Shown piece after piece: positions 34,446 to 44,300 of a DNA stretch of 64,000 nucleotides (positions within the stretch are counted from its first letter, which is position 1; the number at the start of each line of letters is the position of its first letter). The notes under the pieces were generated by a model. The model saw nothing but the letters and a program-made list of their open reading frames with translations. It did not search any database and was not told the DNA's origin. The position numbers were made by a program, and so were the translations under genes. The stretch is from CAYWLQ01 sp964458775 (GTDB lineage Bacteria; Myxococcota_A; Polyangia; JAAYKL01): assembly GCA_964458775.1 (NCBI GenBank), contig CAYWLQ010000001.1:1-64000 (forward strand). The letters are read 5' to 3'.

Positions 34446-36350
34446 TCAATAAATTTCAAAATACCATGAAGCTGCGGTTCGGGGAGCAGTCGATTGTGGA
34501 AATTTGATTGAACGAACAACAGATTGAACACATTTTTGCAACTTATCATTGCCCTGAGATACCGAAATTCCCATGACACGACCGTCTCCGGCTATCGCGA
34601 TATTCATGTCAACTCTCTTAATAGTTTGTCCGGCCATGCATGGTAGAAATCTTCTCACATTGCGATCCATTATATTGGTTATATCCTGAGGAGTAAGTTG
34701 CTGTTGACCGCCTCCGCTTTTGGCACTTCCCAAATCTACGCCCATGTTCATGGCTTCTTCGTAGGTCATACCGTCCACAAACATTCCTTTGCCGCCGCCG
34801 CCGCCGCTACCGCCGCCGCCGCCTCTTCGACCGCCTTTTGATCCTCTGGTATCTCCTTTGGCTATGAGATTACCTCCGGTCTTTAGTTTTATTTCTCCGC
34901 TATCCAAAGCGGCGGCCATTTCTTCCGGTGTATAAGTCTTCTCTGCACGCAAAGTTCTGCTCAGAAGATATGCACCTACCGCCAGTCCTATAACGCCTAC
35001 AACAATCAAGACGATAAGCCAGCCGGCCATTGCTCCTCTAACCTCTGCTTTTTCAGCTCTTACTCTTGCAGCTTCTTCTTCCTGTTGTTTTTTCTTAATT
35101 CTATATCTTTCAATATAAGGTAAAAATTCATCCCAGGTTCGAAGTTTCTTTCTTACTCCGGTATCCATGTCTAAAAGCTGATGTTTCCCTTCAACCTCAC
35201 CGAGAAGAATCATTTGAACGAGCTCTCTGTCGGTAAAAGGACCGTGATCGAATTTATCTTTTTGAACCATCCATTTTGCGGCTTCAGAGCTGCTGAGTCC
35301 GCTTAGAAGTTCCCCCATATCTATTGTAGATACGTTTCCTTGATTTGGCGTGCTAAGGTTGGATCTGTTGGGAGGCGGCGGCAGTCCCGGTGCATCCAGC
35401 ATAGAAGAACCGCTGACAGGTGTTGAAAGAGGTTTCGCTTCTTGATGTGATTTTGATTTAGACGCAGCCATCGCCTGCAAATCAATTTCAACATTGATGC
35501 CTAAATCATCGTCAACAGCTATTTCAAACTCATCATCTTCGGTATCGTGACTTTGAACCAGCTCCGCAACGGCGCTTTTTAGCGACTCTGCTGCTGAGAA
35601 TCGCTGAGCAGGATCCCTTCCCATGCATCGTGCAATAACTTGGTCGACATCGGCAGAGAATCCAAGACTGCTTGGAGCTGCAAGCGGAACGGCCGGTAAT
35701 CGTCCGGTAAGAAGCTCATAAAACAAAGCTCCGACAGAATATATGTCAGCTTCCGGACCGGCAGGAGTTGTTGAATTGCCGCTTATTTCCGGAGCCCAAA
35801 AAATAGATTCGTCTGTATCTCGTCCAGGATAACCTTTAATTTCACGTCTGAGTAATGACAGAGCAAAATCACATACTTTTACTCTTCCTGACGTGTTTAC
35901 TAAAATTACGCAAGGACTCAAAGTGCCGTGAAAACCGTGTTCGTGGGCATAGGATAAAGCGTTGCATACGTGACCTATGATATTGTAAGCGCCTTTAAAG
36001 GAAAATCTCTTTCCTGCTTTCATTCTTTTTTCGAGAAGAGAACGAAGATTTTCGCCTTCAATCCATTCAGAAGCGATAAAAAGCAATGAGTCATCGTGTA
36101 CACCCATACCGAAAGTTGACTGTATGTTTCTGTGAGTAAGGGTTGAATTATCACGAACGCTCTGTCTGAGGCCGTCCAATTGTGTCTCAGATTTGATAAC
36201 ATCAAGAGGAATAACCCTTAAAGAGACCGGTTTTTGGGTTTTTATATCAACGGCTTTATATAGTTGCCCAAGGTCCGGTTTCCCTACGGGGGTTTCTATT
36301 GAAAATCTATCACTAAGAACTGTCCCATGAGTAAGAATCTGTTGCTTCAT
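34446..36350 (-). CDS. predicted pseudokinase with GYF-like domain, one TM helix and AgmX/TonB-like C-terminal domain
   Basis: A 634-residue inner-membrane protein counted from the ATG at 36350; an in-frame GTG at 36359 would add three residues. Residues ~10-265 are a serine/threonine kinase fold. However, the VAIK lysine is Arg45, the HxDLKPxN catalytic loop reads HGTLSPCVIL (Asp to Thr143, Lys to Ser145, Asn to Val148), and DFG is DFA (161-163). Catalysis is therefore unlikely. A GYF_2-like domain (WMVQKDKFDHGPFTDREL) follows at ~360-415, then an Arg/Glu-rich helix, a TM helix (GWLIVLIVVGVIGLAVGAYLL), a poly-Gly linker, and a C-terminal ~90-residue domain as in AgmX/TonB-like proteins (RFLPCMAGQTIKRVDMNI). 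It precedes the SctJ-like gene by eight bases. Confidence 0.85.
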   Translation of the reverse strand: MKQQILTHGTVLSDRFSIETPVGKPDLGQLYKAVDIKTQKPVSLRVIPLDVIKSETQLDGLRQSVRDNSTLTHRNIQSTFGMGVHDDSLLFIASEWIEGENLRSLLEKRMKAGKRFSFKGAYNIIGHVCNALSYAHEHGFHGTLSPCVILVNTSGRVKVCDFALSLLRREIKGYPGRDTDESIFWAPEISGNSTTPAGPEADIYSVGALFYELLTGRLPAVPLAAPSSLGFSADVDQVIARCMGRDPAQRFSAAESLKSAVAELVQSHDTEDDEFEIAVDDDLGINVEIDLQAMAASKSKSHQEAKPLSTPVSGSSMLDAPGLPPPPNRSNLSTPNQGNVSTIDMGELLSGLSSSEAAKWMVQKDKFDHGPFTDRELVQMILLGEVEGKHQLLDMDTGVRKKLRTWDEFLPYIERYRIKKKQQEEEAARVRAEKAEVRGAMAGWLIVLIVVGVIGLAVGAYLLSRTLRAEKTYTPEEMAAALDSGEIKLKTGGNLIAKGDTRGSKGGRRGGGGGSGGGGGKGMFVDGMTYEEAMNMGVDLGSAKSGGGQQQLTPQDITNIMDRNVRRFLPCMAGQTIKRVDMNIAIAGDGRVMGISVSQGNDKLQKCVQSVVRSIKFPQSTAPRTAASWYFEIY

Positions 36351-36615
36351 TACCCTCACCTTCTATTCCGCCCTGCTTTTTGACTAGAATATAGAGGCAG
36401 GGGAGGCGGTTACATTTTCAAAATCAACTGTCAATGCGAAACGTTATCTTTGGTAAATCCGTTCGCAGCTTTATGCTTTTATCATTAAAAACCATTTCTA
36501 TGCAAAGCCAACTTATTATCATTAGGCAAATGCAGCTCCAAAAATAACGACCTGTTTGTATTAAACTTAACAATAACTCGTCGAAGATGATATGACAGGG
36601 GGTGAAAGGCAATAC

Positions 36616-37260
36616 ATGACATATCGATTCATCCTCTCATTGTTGTTTGTATTTTTAACAAGCATCATTGCTGCGCCTTTAAAGGCATTGGATCTATCCG
36701 AAAATGAGATAAAAACTCTTACCGAAGGTAAAATTGTAATAAAACCGTTACCGCAATCAAAAAAAGGCGGCTTTTTTGGTGGGGCGGGTTTTATCGTTGT
36801 AAATGCTTCGTTGGAAGAAGTTTGGAAAGCTCTTGTGGATTACTCGTTATATCCCAAAATTTTTCCTCGTACGGTAGACGCAAAAGAGCTTTTTCGAAAG
36901 GATGAGTCTTCGCTTATACGTGTTCTTTTAGGATATAAAATTCTAAGTGTTCAATATGACCTCATAATTCAGAAAGATTGGAATAAAAAAACTATAACCT
37001 TTAATTTGCAGGAGGGAAAACCTCATGATTTGGATACCACCAAAGGATATTGGCAGTTAATACCCCAGCCGGGCGGTAGAACAATGGTAGCATATGTAGT
37101 TGCGGTTCAGATTCCAAGAGGAATTAGTGCGTTTCTTGGTAAGTCAATGGATCAAACTCTTGAAAATAACATAATCGGCCTTCCCAAATATCTTAAAAAG
37201 TGGGTTGAGAATTCCCAAAAAAACAGACCGGAACAGATAAAGACAACAACAAACAGATAA
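36616..37260 (+). CDS. secreted START/SRPBCC-like protein
   Basis: A 214-residue exported protein. The ATG at 36616 is chosen because AAAGG lies six bases upstream and the signal peptide (RFILSLLFVFLTSIIAAPLKA) then starts the protein. The mature part has the SRPBCC/polyketide-cyclase pattern: NASLEEVWKALVDYSLYPKIFPR, then SVQYDLIIQKDWNKKTITFNL and GYWQLIPQPGGRTMVAYVV. It could bind a lipid or hydrophobic ligand; no operon partner is visible. Confidence 0.72.
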   Translation: MTYRFILSLLFVFLTSIIAAPLKALDLSENEIKTLTEGKIVIKPLPQSKKGGFFGGAGFIVVNASLEEVWKALVDYSLYPKIFPRTVDAKELFRKDESSLIRVLLGYKILSVQYDLIIQKDWNKKTITFNLQEGKPHDLDTTKGYWQLIPQPGGRTMVAYVVAVQIPRGISAFLGKSMDQTLENNIIGLPKYLKKWVENSQKNRPEQIKTTTNR

Positions 37261-37581
37261 AACAATCGGTTAAATGCAATACCGAATATTTTCTCAAAAA
37301 TCACAAACAGAACAAAAAACGTGTAACTTGAGAGAATAATCATACGTCCGCAAGATCTGTTTCCAAAGACGTTTTATTGGTGATTGTTTTCCTAATTTAT
37401 CAATTATATCGTAAAGATCCGCGTTGGGGGTTCGGTGATCGAGGGGTTCGGTGATCGAGGGTTCGGTGATCGAGGGCGACGATCGAGGATGGCTGATGCT
37501 CCTTGAAAGTCGGTGTTCATAATGTTTTTTAGAAATTCAAACAGATATGCATTCCGCTAAATATGTTGGGTTAACGCCATT
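37261..37581. other. intergenic region with a short tandem repeat
   Basis: This 321-base gap between convergent genes holds the tandem repeat at 37428-37487 and otherwise no supported gene, RNA or terminator. Confidence 0.5.
37428..37487. repeat. tandem repeat of GGGTTCGGTGATCGA
   Basis: Three near-identical 15-16 base units (GGGTTCGGTGATCGAG) are followed by a degenerate fourth (GGGCGACGATCGAGG). Units differ in the number of G between them, as expected from slippage. No coding or structural role is visible. Confidence 0.85.
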
Positions 37582-38154
37582 TTACCTGTTTTCTTGTCTT
37601 GAAACCTTTAGGGCGGCTACAAATTCGGTGGCGGTTTTTGCTTCGATTATTCGTTTAAGAGCAGTGTCGTTTGCGAACGTTTTGGCTATGTCTGCATAGA
37701 TTTGAAGCAAAAGTGTGTTGGCGGAAGAAGGGGCGAGCAGCAACACAACAACACGAGCAGGAATTCCGTCGGGTGCATCGAAGTCGATACCTTCTTCTGA
37801 AATACCCACTACAATCATGGGTTTTCTTATTCCGGCTATTCGAGCGTGAGGTATTGCCAGCCCGCTTCCTATACCGGTGTGCAGCGTGGCTTCCCTTTCT
37901 AAAACCGCTTGGGTTGCTTTTTTCGCGTCAATTGCTCCTTTTGAAGCTGTCGCTATTTGATTTGTCAGATATTCAATTGCCTGCTCACGATCTATACCGT
38001 CACTTAAACGAACCGGAAATCTAAGTTTTAGAAATCGAACAAAAGAGTCAGGTCCTGTCAGGCGAAGCACTCGTTTGATCATGGGACCGCTCATGAGTGA
38101 GGTAACCAAGGCCATAATTACCAACGCGACAAAGGTCTTTATAGTGTAAAGCAA
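37582..38154 (-). CDS. PTS EIIA-type domain: detached C-terminal part of the antiporter gene
   Basis: This frame begins with FVALVIMALVTSLMSGPMIKR, which is the last membrane helix of a Kef-type antiporter, and continues into a PTS EIIA (fructose/nitrogen type) domain. Active-site His lies in GSGLAIPHARIAG, followed by GIDFDAPDGIPARVVVLL. In intact relatives the antiporter and EIIA domain are one polypeptide. Here they lie in different frames, overlapping over 38048-38154. There is no credible independent start (a TTG at 38154 is the only one), so this is probably the downstream piece of a frameshifted gene. Confidence 0.65.
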   Translation of the reverse strand: MLYTIKTFVALVIMALVTSLMSGPMIKRVLRLTGPDSFVRFLKLRFPVRLSDGIDREQAIEYLTNQIATASKGAIDAKKATQAVLEREATLHTGIGSGLAIPHARIAGIRKPMIVVGISEEGIDFDAPDGIPARVVVLLLAPSSANTLLLQIYADIAKTFANDTALKRIIEAKTATEFVAALKVSRQENR

Positions 38155-39259
38155 CTACGCCTAAAATGATTTCCATAGCGCCGCGGGCATTCATTGCGTA
38201 ACCGACTGCCAGAGAATCTCGACGGCTCATTCTTGAGAGCTTTCCTCCCAAAAGAGAACCGCCGACCTTACCTATGGTTGCTACAGCGATAATCACTATG
38301 ACCAAAGGCAAATCAAAATGCATTACAAAGTTAATTTTTAATCCTATGGATGCGAAAAACAAAGGAGCAAAGAAGTTGGAAATAAAAGTTTCAAAAGCAA
38401 AACGTGTTTTTTCGCTCATATGCTTGGAGTCTCCCAAGGCAATGCCGCAGAAGAAAGCTCCAAAAAGAGCGTGTATTCCTATCCATTCTGTAAATGATGC
38501 GGAAATCAAAGCCAGAGAAATTCCGATGCCGATAATACCTCCGGGCCAAGACCAATGAGCCTGAATAAAAGGAAGAAGCTTATCAAGAAGCTTTCTGATA
38601 ACAGTGAGCATTGTAACTGCAAATACAAGTGTCAGTAGAACTGTTTCAAAAACCGAAAACCTGGGATTGACTCCTATCATACTTAGAATCAAAGCAAAAA
38701 CACACCATCCGACAACATCTTGTATAATAGCGGCCGGCATTACGATCATTCCCAAATCCGTTCGATACAAATTTAAATCCATAAGGGTTTTGGCAATGAC
38801 CGGTAGAGCCGAAATGCTTAATGCAACAGCTATAAAAAGTTGAAATACCGATTGAGGTTGATGATGTCCCATTCCGAAAAAAGAAGGAAAAGCACCTGCT
38901 ATTCCGAAACCGATGACAAAAGGAACAATAATGCCCGTAAAGCTTATGAAAAAAGCGGTTCTGCCTTGTTTGAAGACATTTGAAAGGTCCACTTCCATTC
39001 CGGAGGACAACAAAAAAAGTGCGAGAGATATAGCTACAAAGCCGTTTAATACCTCTGCATTTGTTCCAGATAAAGGAAACATGGTTTGCCAAAAAAAAGG
39101 AAACATAGAACCTAAAACAGTGGGACCCAAAAGTATACCGGCCGAAATTTCACCCAACACTGTGGGAAAGCCTAGCATTCTGGCTATCTCACCGAAAAGA
39201 CGAGCTGCTGCGAGCAGAACTCCGATACTCAGCAAAAAAAATACTTGGCTGTGCTCCAT
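38048..39259 (-). CDS. Kef-type (CPA2) Na+/H+ or K+/H+ antiporter, frameshifted near its end
   Basis: A 403-residue polytopic transporter. Conserved segments include GFPTVLGEISAGILLGPT near the N-terminus, the ALSISALPVIAKTLMDLNL core with the ion-site aspartate, and AVGYAMNARGAMEIILGVVALH near the end. After ALHYK the family continues with roughly GLISERxFVALVxMALVTS. Here the frame changes and ends in unrelated residues (RVGNYGLGYLTHERSH), while FVALVIMALVTS continues in the neighbouring frame. About five to seven codons of the linker appear missing, so the change is an out-of-frame deletion rather than a single skipped base. Confidence 0.82.
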   Translation of the reverse strand: MEHSQVFFLLSIGVLLAAARLFGEIARMLGFPTVLGEISAGILLGPTVLGSMFPFFWQTMFPLSGTNAEVLNGFVAISLALFLLSSGMEVDLSNVFKQGRTAFFISFTGIIVPFVIGFGIAGAFPSFFGMGHHQPQSVFQLFIAVALSISALPVIAKTLMDLNLYRTDLGMIVMPAAIIQDVVGWCVFALILSMIGVNPRFSVFETVLLTLVFAVTMLTVIRKLLDKLLPFIQAHWSWPGGIIGIGISLALISASFTEWIGIHALFGAFFCGIALGDSKHMSEKTRFAFETFISNFFAPLFFASIGLKINFVMHFDLPLVIVIIAVATIGKVGGSLLGGKLSRMSRRDSLAVGYAMNARGAMEIILGVVALHYKDLCRVGNYGLGYLTHERSHDQTSASPDRT

Positions 39260-39370
39260 GCTTAGCTTCTGATCCCTTTGTCAGTCAAAGTTAGATCTAT
39301 ATTATCCCTACAAATAACACGTAAAAACCCAAAGCGTCTATTATGAAAAAGCTATTTGCTAAACGAGCCT

Positions 39371-39997
39371 TCAGTATTGCCTTTCAGCATTACCTTTAAG
39401 CATTGCTTCGGCAATGTCTGACATACGAAAGTGTTTGCTTCGTTCCGCTAAAAGGATTGCTCGAAGGCGATCATAGGCTTCGTCCAGCTTGTCATTTACA
39501 ATCAGGTAATCAAACAAGGCGTGATTTCCTATTTCCTCTAGGGCAGCGTTAAAGCGTCTTTCTAAGGATTGCGGGGTTTCGGTGCCGCGATTGCGTAGTC
39601 TCATATATAATTCTTCAATCGAAGGAGGTAATACAAATACCGCTGCCGCATGAGGGTATTGATTTTTTATGAGCTTTGCTCCCTGAAAATCCACATCGAA
39701 AATCAAGTCTGTTTTTGCATCTTCAGCTCTTTGAACTTCAGACTTTGCTGTTCCGTAGCGGTTGCCGTGAACAAACGCCCATTCGATGAACATGTTTTCG
39801 TCGACCATTCTTTCAAAAGTATCAACATCAACAAAATTGTAGTCTTTGCCGTTTATTTCATTCGGTCGAGGGGGTCTGGTGGTGTGCGATATAGAAAAAG
39901 TAAGCGATGTAAACTCTAAGAGAAGCCTGTTACATAACGTAGTTTTTCCTGCTCCTGACGGAGATGATACGATGAGAAGAAGGGGAGTATGTTTCAT
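39371..39997 (-). CDS. gmk: guanylate kinase
   Basis: Phosphorylates GMP to GDP. The 208-residue protein has the P-loop SSPSGAGKTTLCNRL, SISHTTRPPRPNEINGKDYNFV (GMP binding), and the lid region RLRNRGTETPQSLERRF. It forms a pair with yicC, 11 bases upstream on the same strand; this yicC-gmk order is widely conserved. Confidence 0.97.
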   Translation of the reverse strand: MKHTPLLLIVSSPSGAGKTTLCNRLLLEFTSLTFSISHTTRPPRPNEINGKDYNFVDVDTFERMVDENMFIEWAFVHGNRYGTAKSEVQRAEDAKTDLIFDVDFQGAKLIKNQYPHAAAVFVLPPSIEELYMRLRNRGTETPQSLERRFNAALEEIGNHALFDYLIVNDKLDEAYDRLRAILLAERSKHFRMSDIAEAMLKGNAERQY

Positions 39998-40008
39998 TAA
40001 AGTGCCTG

Positions 40009-40887
40009 CTATTCAATGTTTTGCGATATTTCGCGCATTTTTTCCAAATTAGCTTTTATTTCTATTACTGCCTCTGCCGCTTTTGGGAGCGGCGTTTTAG
40101 AAGCTACCGTATTCGCTTCCCTTCCCAGTTCCTGAATAAGAAATTCCAATTTGCGACCGACCGGACCTTCTTGACTGACCGTTTCTGTCAATTGACAAAG
40201 GTGACTGGAGAGTCGGGTAATTTCTTCGGTAACATCAGATCGATCAGCCAAAAGGGCAATTTCGGAAATTATTCGACCTTGGTCCATTTCGATGTCGATT
40301 TTTAGGTCTTTGAAGAGAGAAGAAACCTTTTCTTTTAGTTTTGCAGTTGCTTGCAAAGACCATCCGTTGCAGACTTCGGACAAGGTTCCTATCTGCGTTC
40401 TCAAATTCTCAATTAATGTCGACAGCTTTGCCGCCATTGCCTTTCCTTCGGCCTCTCTCATGGCAGTCAAAGAAGAAACCGCTTGTTCAAAAGCTCGGCG
40501 AATGGACGATTCCAAAATCTTCTCATCTTCTATTCTGGGAGTAGTAAAGATGTCCGGAGCGCCGGCTAAAACGGATACGAGATCCGTCAATACCAAATCT
40601 TTTTCCTTCGCAATTTCAACAAGACTATCCAAGTGCGCTCTGAGAGCGCCCCGATCAATAGCCGTTGAACCTCCCAATACCCCTTCGTACCATAAATTAA
40701 CGGCGCAGTAGCCTCTGTTTAGTTTTTCGCGCAGCAGCTTTTCGACTATTGCCTCTCCGGCCAGAAGCTCTCTTGGTGCACGAGTTCTAATCTCCAAAAA
40801 TCGGTGGTTTACTGTTTTAATTTCAACCGCCAAGTATCCGTCGTTAAGTGCAGCCTTACCGCTGCCGAATCCGGTCATGCTTTGCAT
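40009..40887 (-). CDS. yicC: YicC family endoribonuclease-like protein
   Basis: A 292-residue protein with the family N-terminus MQSMTGFGSG, the YicC_N body (VEIKTVNHRFLEIRTRAPRE) and the DUF1732 C-terminus (DQGRIISEIALLADRSDVTEEITRL; GRKLEFLIQELGREANTVASK). E. coli YicC has RNase activity. It precedes gmk as in many genomes. Confidence 0.95.
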   Translation of the reverse strand: MQSMTGFGSGKAALNDGYLAVEIKTVNHRFLEIRTRAPRELLAGEAIVEKLLREKLNRGYCAVNLWYEGVLGGSTAIDRGALRAHLDSLVEIAKEKDLVLTDLVSVLAGAPDIFTTPRIEDEKILESSIRRAFEQAVSSLTAMREAEGKAMAAKLSTLIENLRTQIGTLSEVCNGWSLQATAKLKEKVSSLFKDLKIDIEMDQGRIISEIALLADRSDVTEEITRLSSHLCQLTETVSQEGPVGRKLEFLIQELGREANTVASKTPLPKAAEAVIEIKANLEKMREISQNIE

Positions 40888-40929
40888 TAAAACCCCTGTT
40901 TATTGATAACAATCTGCCTCAAACACAAA

Positions 40930-41235
40930 TTACTTAAAAAGGTTATTTAGTTTGCTCTTAGCAGATGAAATGTCCGATGCTTCCTGTGCCCCGTTTTTAA
41001 AGGTAAAATGGGTGCAATAGTTGGTTCTTTCTCGATCTGTTATATATTCGGTGACGTGTTCTCGACATTGATTGTGAGAGCCCGGATCCCAATATTCACA
41101 GTTTTTGCATACATGCATATCCGCAGAGCAGTGCGGACATAGATCCGTGCGTTGCATTTTAATTCTGTTAAAATCGACCTCGTTTCCGCATTTAAAGCAG
41201 TAATGATGCCTTTCTTCTATCTTTGGAATGAACAT
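40930..41235 (-). CDS. small cysteine-rich zinc-ribbon protein
   Basis: A 101-residue protein with CFKCG, then CPHC and HVCKNCEYWDPG, plus Cys at QCREHV and YCTHF, giving probably two zinc sites. It resembles small zinc-ribbon proteins found near yicC or gmk in Deltaproteobacteria. The role is unknown. It starts just inside the divergent transcript that begins near 41228. Confidence 0.7.
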   Translation of the reverse strand: MFIPKIEERHHYCFKCGNEVDFNRIKMQRTDLCPHCSADMHVCKNCEYWDPGSHNQCREHVTEYITDRERTNYCTHFTFKNGAQEASDISSAKSKLNNLFK

Positions 41236-41320
41236 TTTTAAACCTTTCTTATCGCAACTTCGATCACCTTACACTTTGAAAGTGTTTTCTCGGTGCCGGA
41301 TATGCGATACAATATCCGAC

Positions 41321-44300
41321 ATGACGAGAATAACACCAAGGGTTTTTCGCGCAAGATGGGGCTTTTTAGAAATTATTTTTATATTTAGCTTATCAATAAC
41401 CGGATGTCTTTCTACTGAGGATAGAAGCACGCCTTCAGAGCTTATACTGTTTCCGGCATCGTCGGTGAGGGGAGATGTTATTTCGGTAACCCTGACCCTT
41501 CCTAAAATCAAATTGGACAAATGCGATATCGGTGACACCGAGCAGTCCTTGGAATTTGTTGACTCTGACGGTACAAAGTCGGTTACTGTGCACAGCATTG
41601 ATAGGCTGTTACTTTCTCCTGATAGTCTTAGAGCCTATATAGCAATAGATTCTGATGCGGCATTGGGGAAAGCAGCAGTGTCGTTTAAATGTAATAAAAA
41701 CACAGTTTTAACAGGATCTTTTAGAATAGAAGATATTCCTTCTGAGATAACACTGACCGCTTCACCTGAAACCGTTGCGGCCGGCTCCTTCGGTAGAGTA
41801 ATTATAATTAAATCAAATTATCCTTTCTTTACGGATGATACGGAGTTCTTTTTTAGCTGGAAAGACTATATAAAAGTAACAAACAAACGGCGTTTAGACG
41901 CATATTCGCTTGGGCAAGAAGTTGAAATTACACTGGATATTGATCCGCTAATCCCGTTGGGAGATCTTAGAATATCTGCTTCTTCTTCAGGGCGAATTGC
42001 TGAAGGTATAATACGTATTACTGACAGGGTAAACTCAACAGTAAACGTAACTCCGGACAGGGTTCAACGACAATCAGTTAACGAGACCGGTCCTCCTATC
42101 TATGATGTTATGATCGAGGGTGAAGGTATTGATTTTGTTCGTTCGGACAACACAGGTTCGGAGACTGATCAGAATAAACCTTTGATATCATTTCCTGAAA
42201 ACCCGGGGATTACTGTTCTTGATGATGTACAAGTTATAGAACTTACCGATGATAACAAAGTTGTAAAAGCGGTTAAGGCGCAAATTAGAGTTGATTCATT
42301 GGCGACTCTGGGTGTTACGCCTCTATATATAAAATCGGGCAAGCAAGAGGCTTGGACCAATTTTACAGTGCTTTTGCCCAGCGGAACACCGATGTTAAAA
42401 ATTGTCGGTCCGAGAACTGTATCGAGAAACGGTGTTTTTGTGACTGTTTTTGTTGATGCAATAAATTTTACATTTGAGGGAATGAAAAATGTAATATGCA
42501 AAGAAGCCGGATGCGCGATTCAAAATATTACAGTCGATCCCATCGGTTACAAAAGTATGTCAATGGAGGTTCGCGTAGCTGCGGAATCATCTGACTCATA
42601 CGTAACTGTGGAAGTTGAAATGCCTGATTTCACTGTTCGAGAATATCTGGCTACAAAAGCATCGGATGCCTCCGTCTTGATTCTTAATCCTAACTCTATA
42701 AAACAAGGGGATCGTGCACAGCAGGAAGTGTTTTTTACATTTTCGGACGGTACTCTTTTCTCTGCAAATCCTACGGTTCAAGTGTCGCCTCGCTCCGGTC
42801 TACGCATAAATAAGACAGCTCTGGTTTCTGACATGGGCAGCTTAATCGTTTGGTTTGACGTGGCCGATGATGCACCGACCGGACCTTCCTATATTTCTGT
42901 GGGGTCAGGGGGCAATATATATGCGGCACCGTTAAGAATAGAAGCGATTAGTAAAGATGTTCCTCAAATGACCCTCTTGCCGGGAGCTATTTTGAGAAAG
43001 CGTGACACAATTCTTATTCGTGTCCAAGGTACCGGCTTTGATCTTCCTTCTTCTATTGAAGGATATTCTTTTGATGATCCCGGGCTTAAGATCTCTTCAG
43101 TGAATGCGGATTCAGACGGAAGCGTTCTCTTGACGGTTGAAGTTAGTCCGCTTGCCAGAAAGGACATGGCTGTTCTCTATGCCAAAAGTCTTACCGGGCA
43201 AGCTGCTGTTACTTTCAGAACCTTGGAACATAACAGAATTCCGATACTTCGTCCCGAGCCTGTCACGGTAAGTCGCATGGCCGGAGGAGGAAATACTTCA
43301 ACAATTACCATTTACCACCCTGACATTGTTTTTGACATGCCGGTTGTAGACGTCAACGACAACATAGGTGCTGAGGTAATGAGAGTTTCAGGCGGTCAGT
43401 CATTGGTTTTTGACCTTCGGGTTGATCCTGTAGGATTAGGAGGCTGGATCGGTTTAACAATTAAAAACGGAGCGCAAAACTATTTAGCGCCGATTCTGAT
43501 TGATGCCGGAGGTGACTCTACCTTAACTGCCAGAATGAATCCTGAAATGGTATTTCCCGGTACTGAAAGGCTTACAGTTACAGCTGTACTGCCTTCCGGC
43601 ATGAAAGTAGATCCAGGTATACTCAGTGTTCATACCGCTCATCCCGGCGCATATGTTTCCAAAGCGCGATCTGTGTCAGAAAACTCTGTTGTATTTATTT
43701 TGGATGTGACGCACAACGCAGTAGAGCTCGGAGGCAATCAAATACCTATCTACATTACTACTTCGGACGGAGCAGGGTTGGGATATATTTTCATTTCCGG
43801 AGTGTCTGTCAGCTCGATTTCGGACGGACAAGTTTGGCAGGGTGTTTTTAATGCAAAAACCTTTACCAATTTTCGTGTTGAGGATCCAGGACCTTTTCCC
43901 TCATTCCTTCAGATCATTTCCGAAGATGCCGTGTTAGGTGATCCGTTGCTTACAATGACGGCCGATAACAATCTAAATATCGCAGGTAAGTCCGATAACG
44001 GTTTAATTTGGATGATGAACAAAAACCCCAGATGGATGAGTATTTATAGCGAACAAGGTTTACCGTTCGGTATCGTTAATGTTCGCTCTCAAGGTAGAAA
44101 AAGCACAGAAGAAAACGTTACTGCAGACGACAATGAATGGATTGTTAAAAATGATCCTTGCAAAACGCCGTTTTTGGGAAGAGGCGCAATACAAGGTGCA
44201 TTAGATGTTGATACTATAAGAATGGAAAAACCAACGTGTCGCCTGATATCCTTTACGGCAGCCAGGGATCTGGCCGACCGGCCCTGGGAAACCCCGGACC

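Noticed and set aside
37428..37487. Possible CRISPR array
   Set aside because: Units are only 15-16 bases, directly adjacent, with no spacers; it is a simple tandem repeat.
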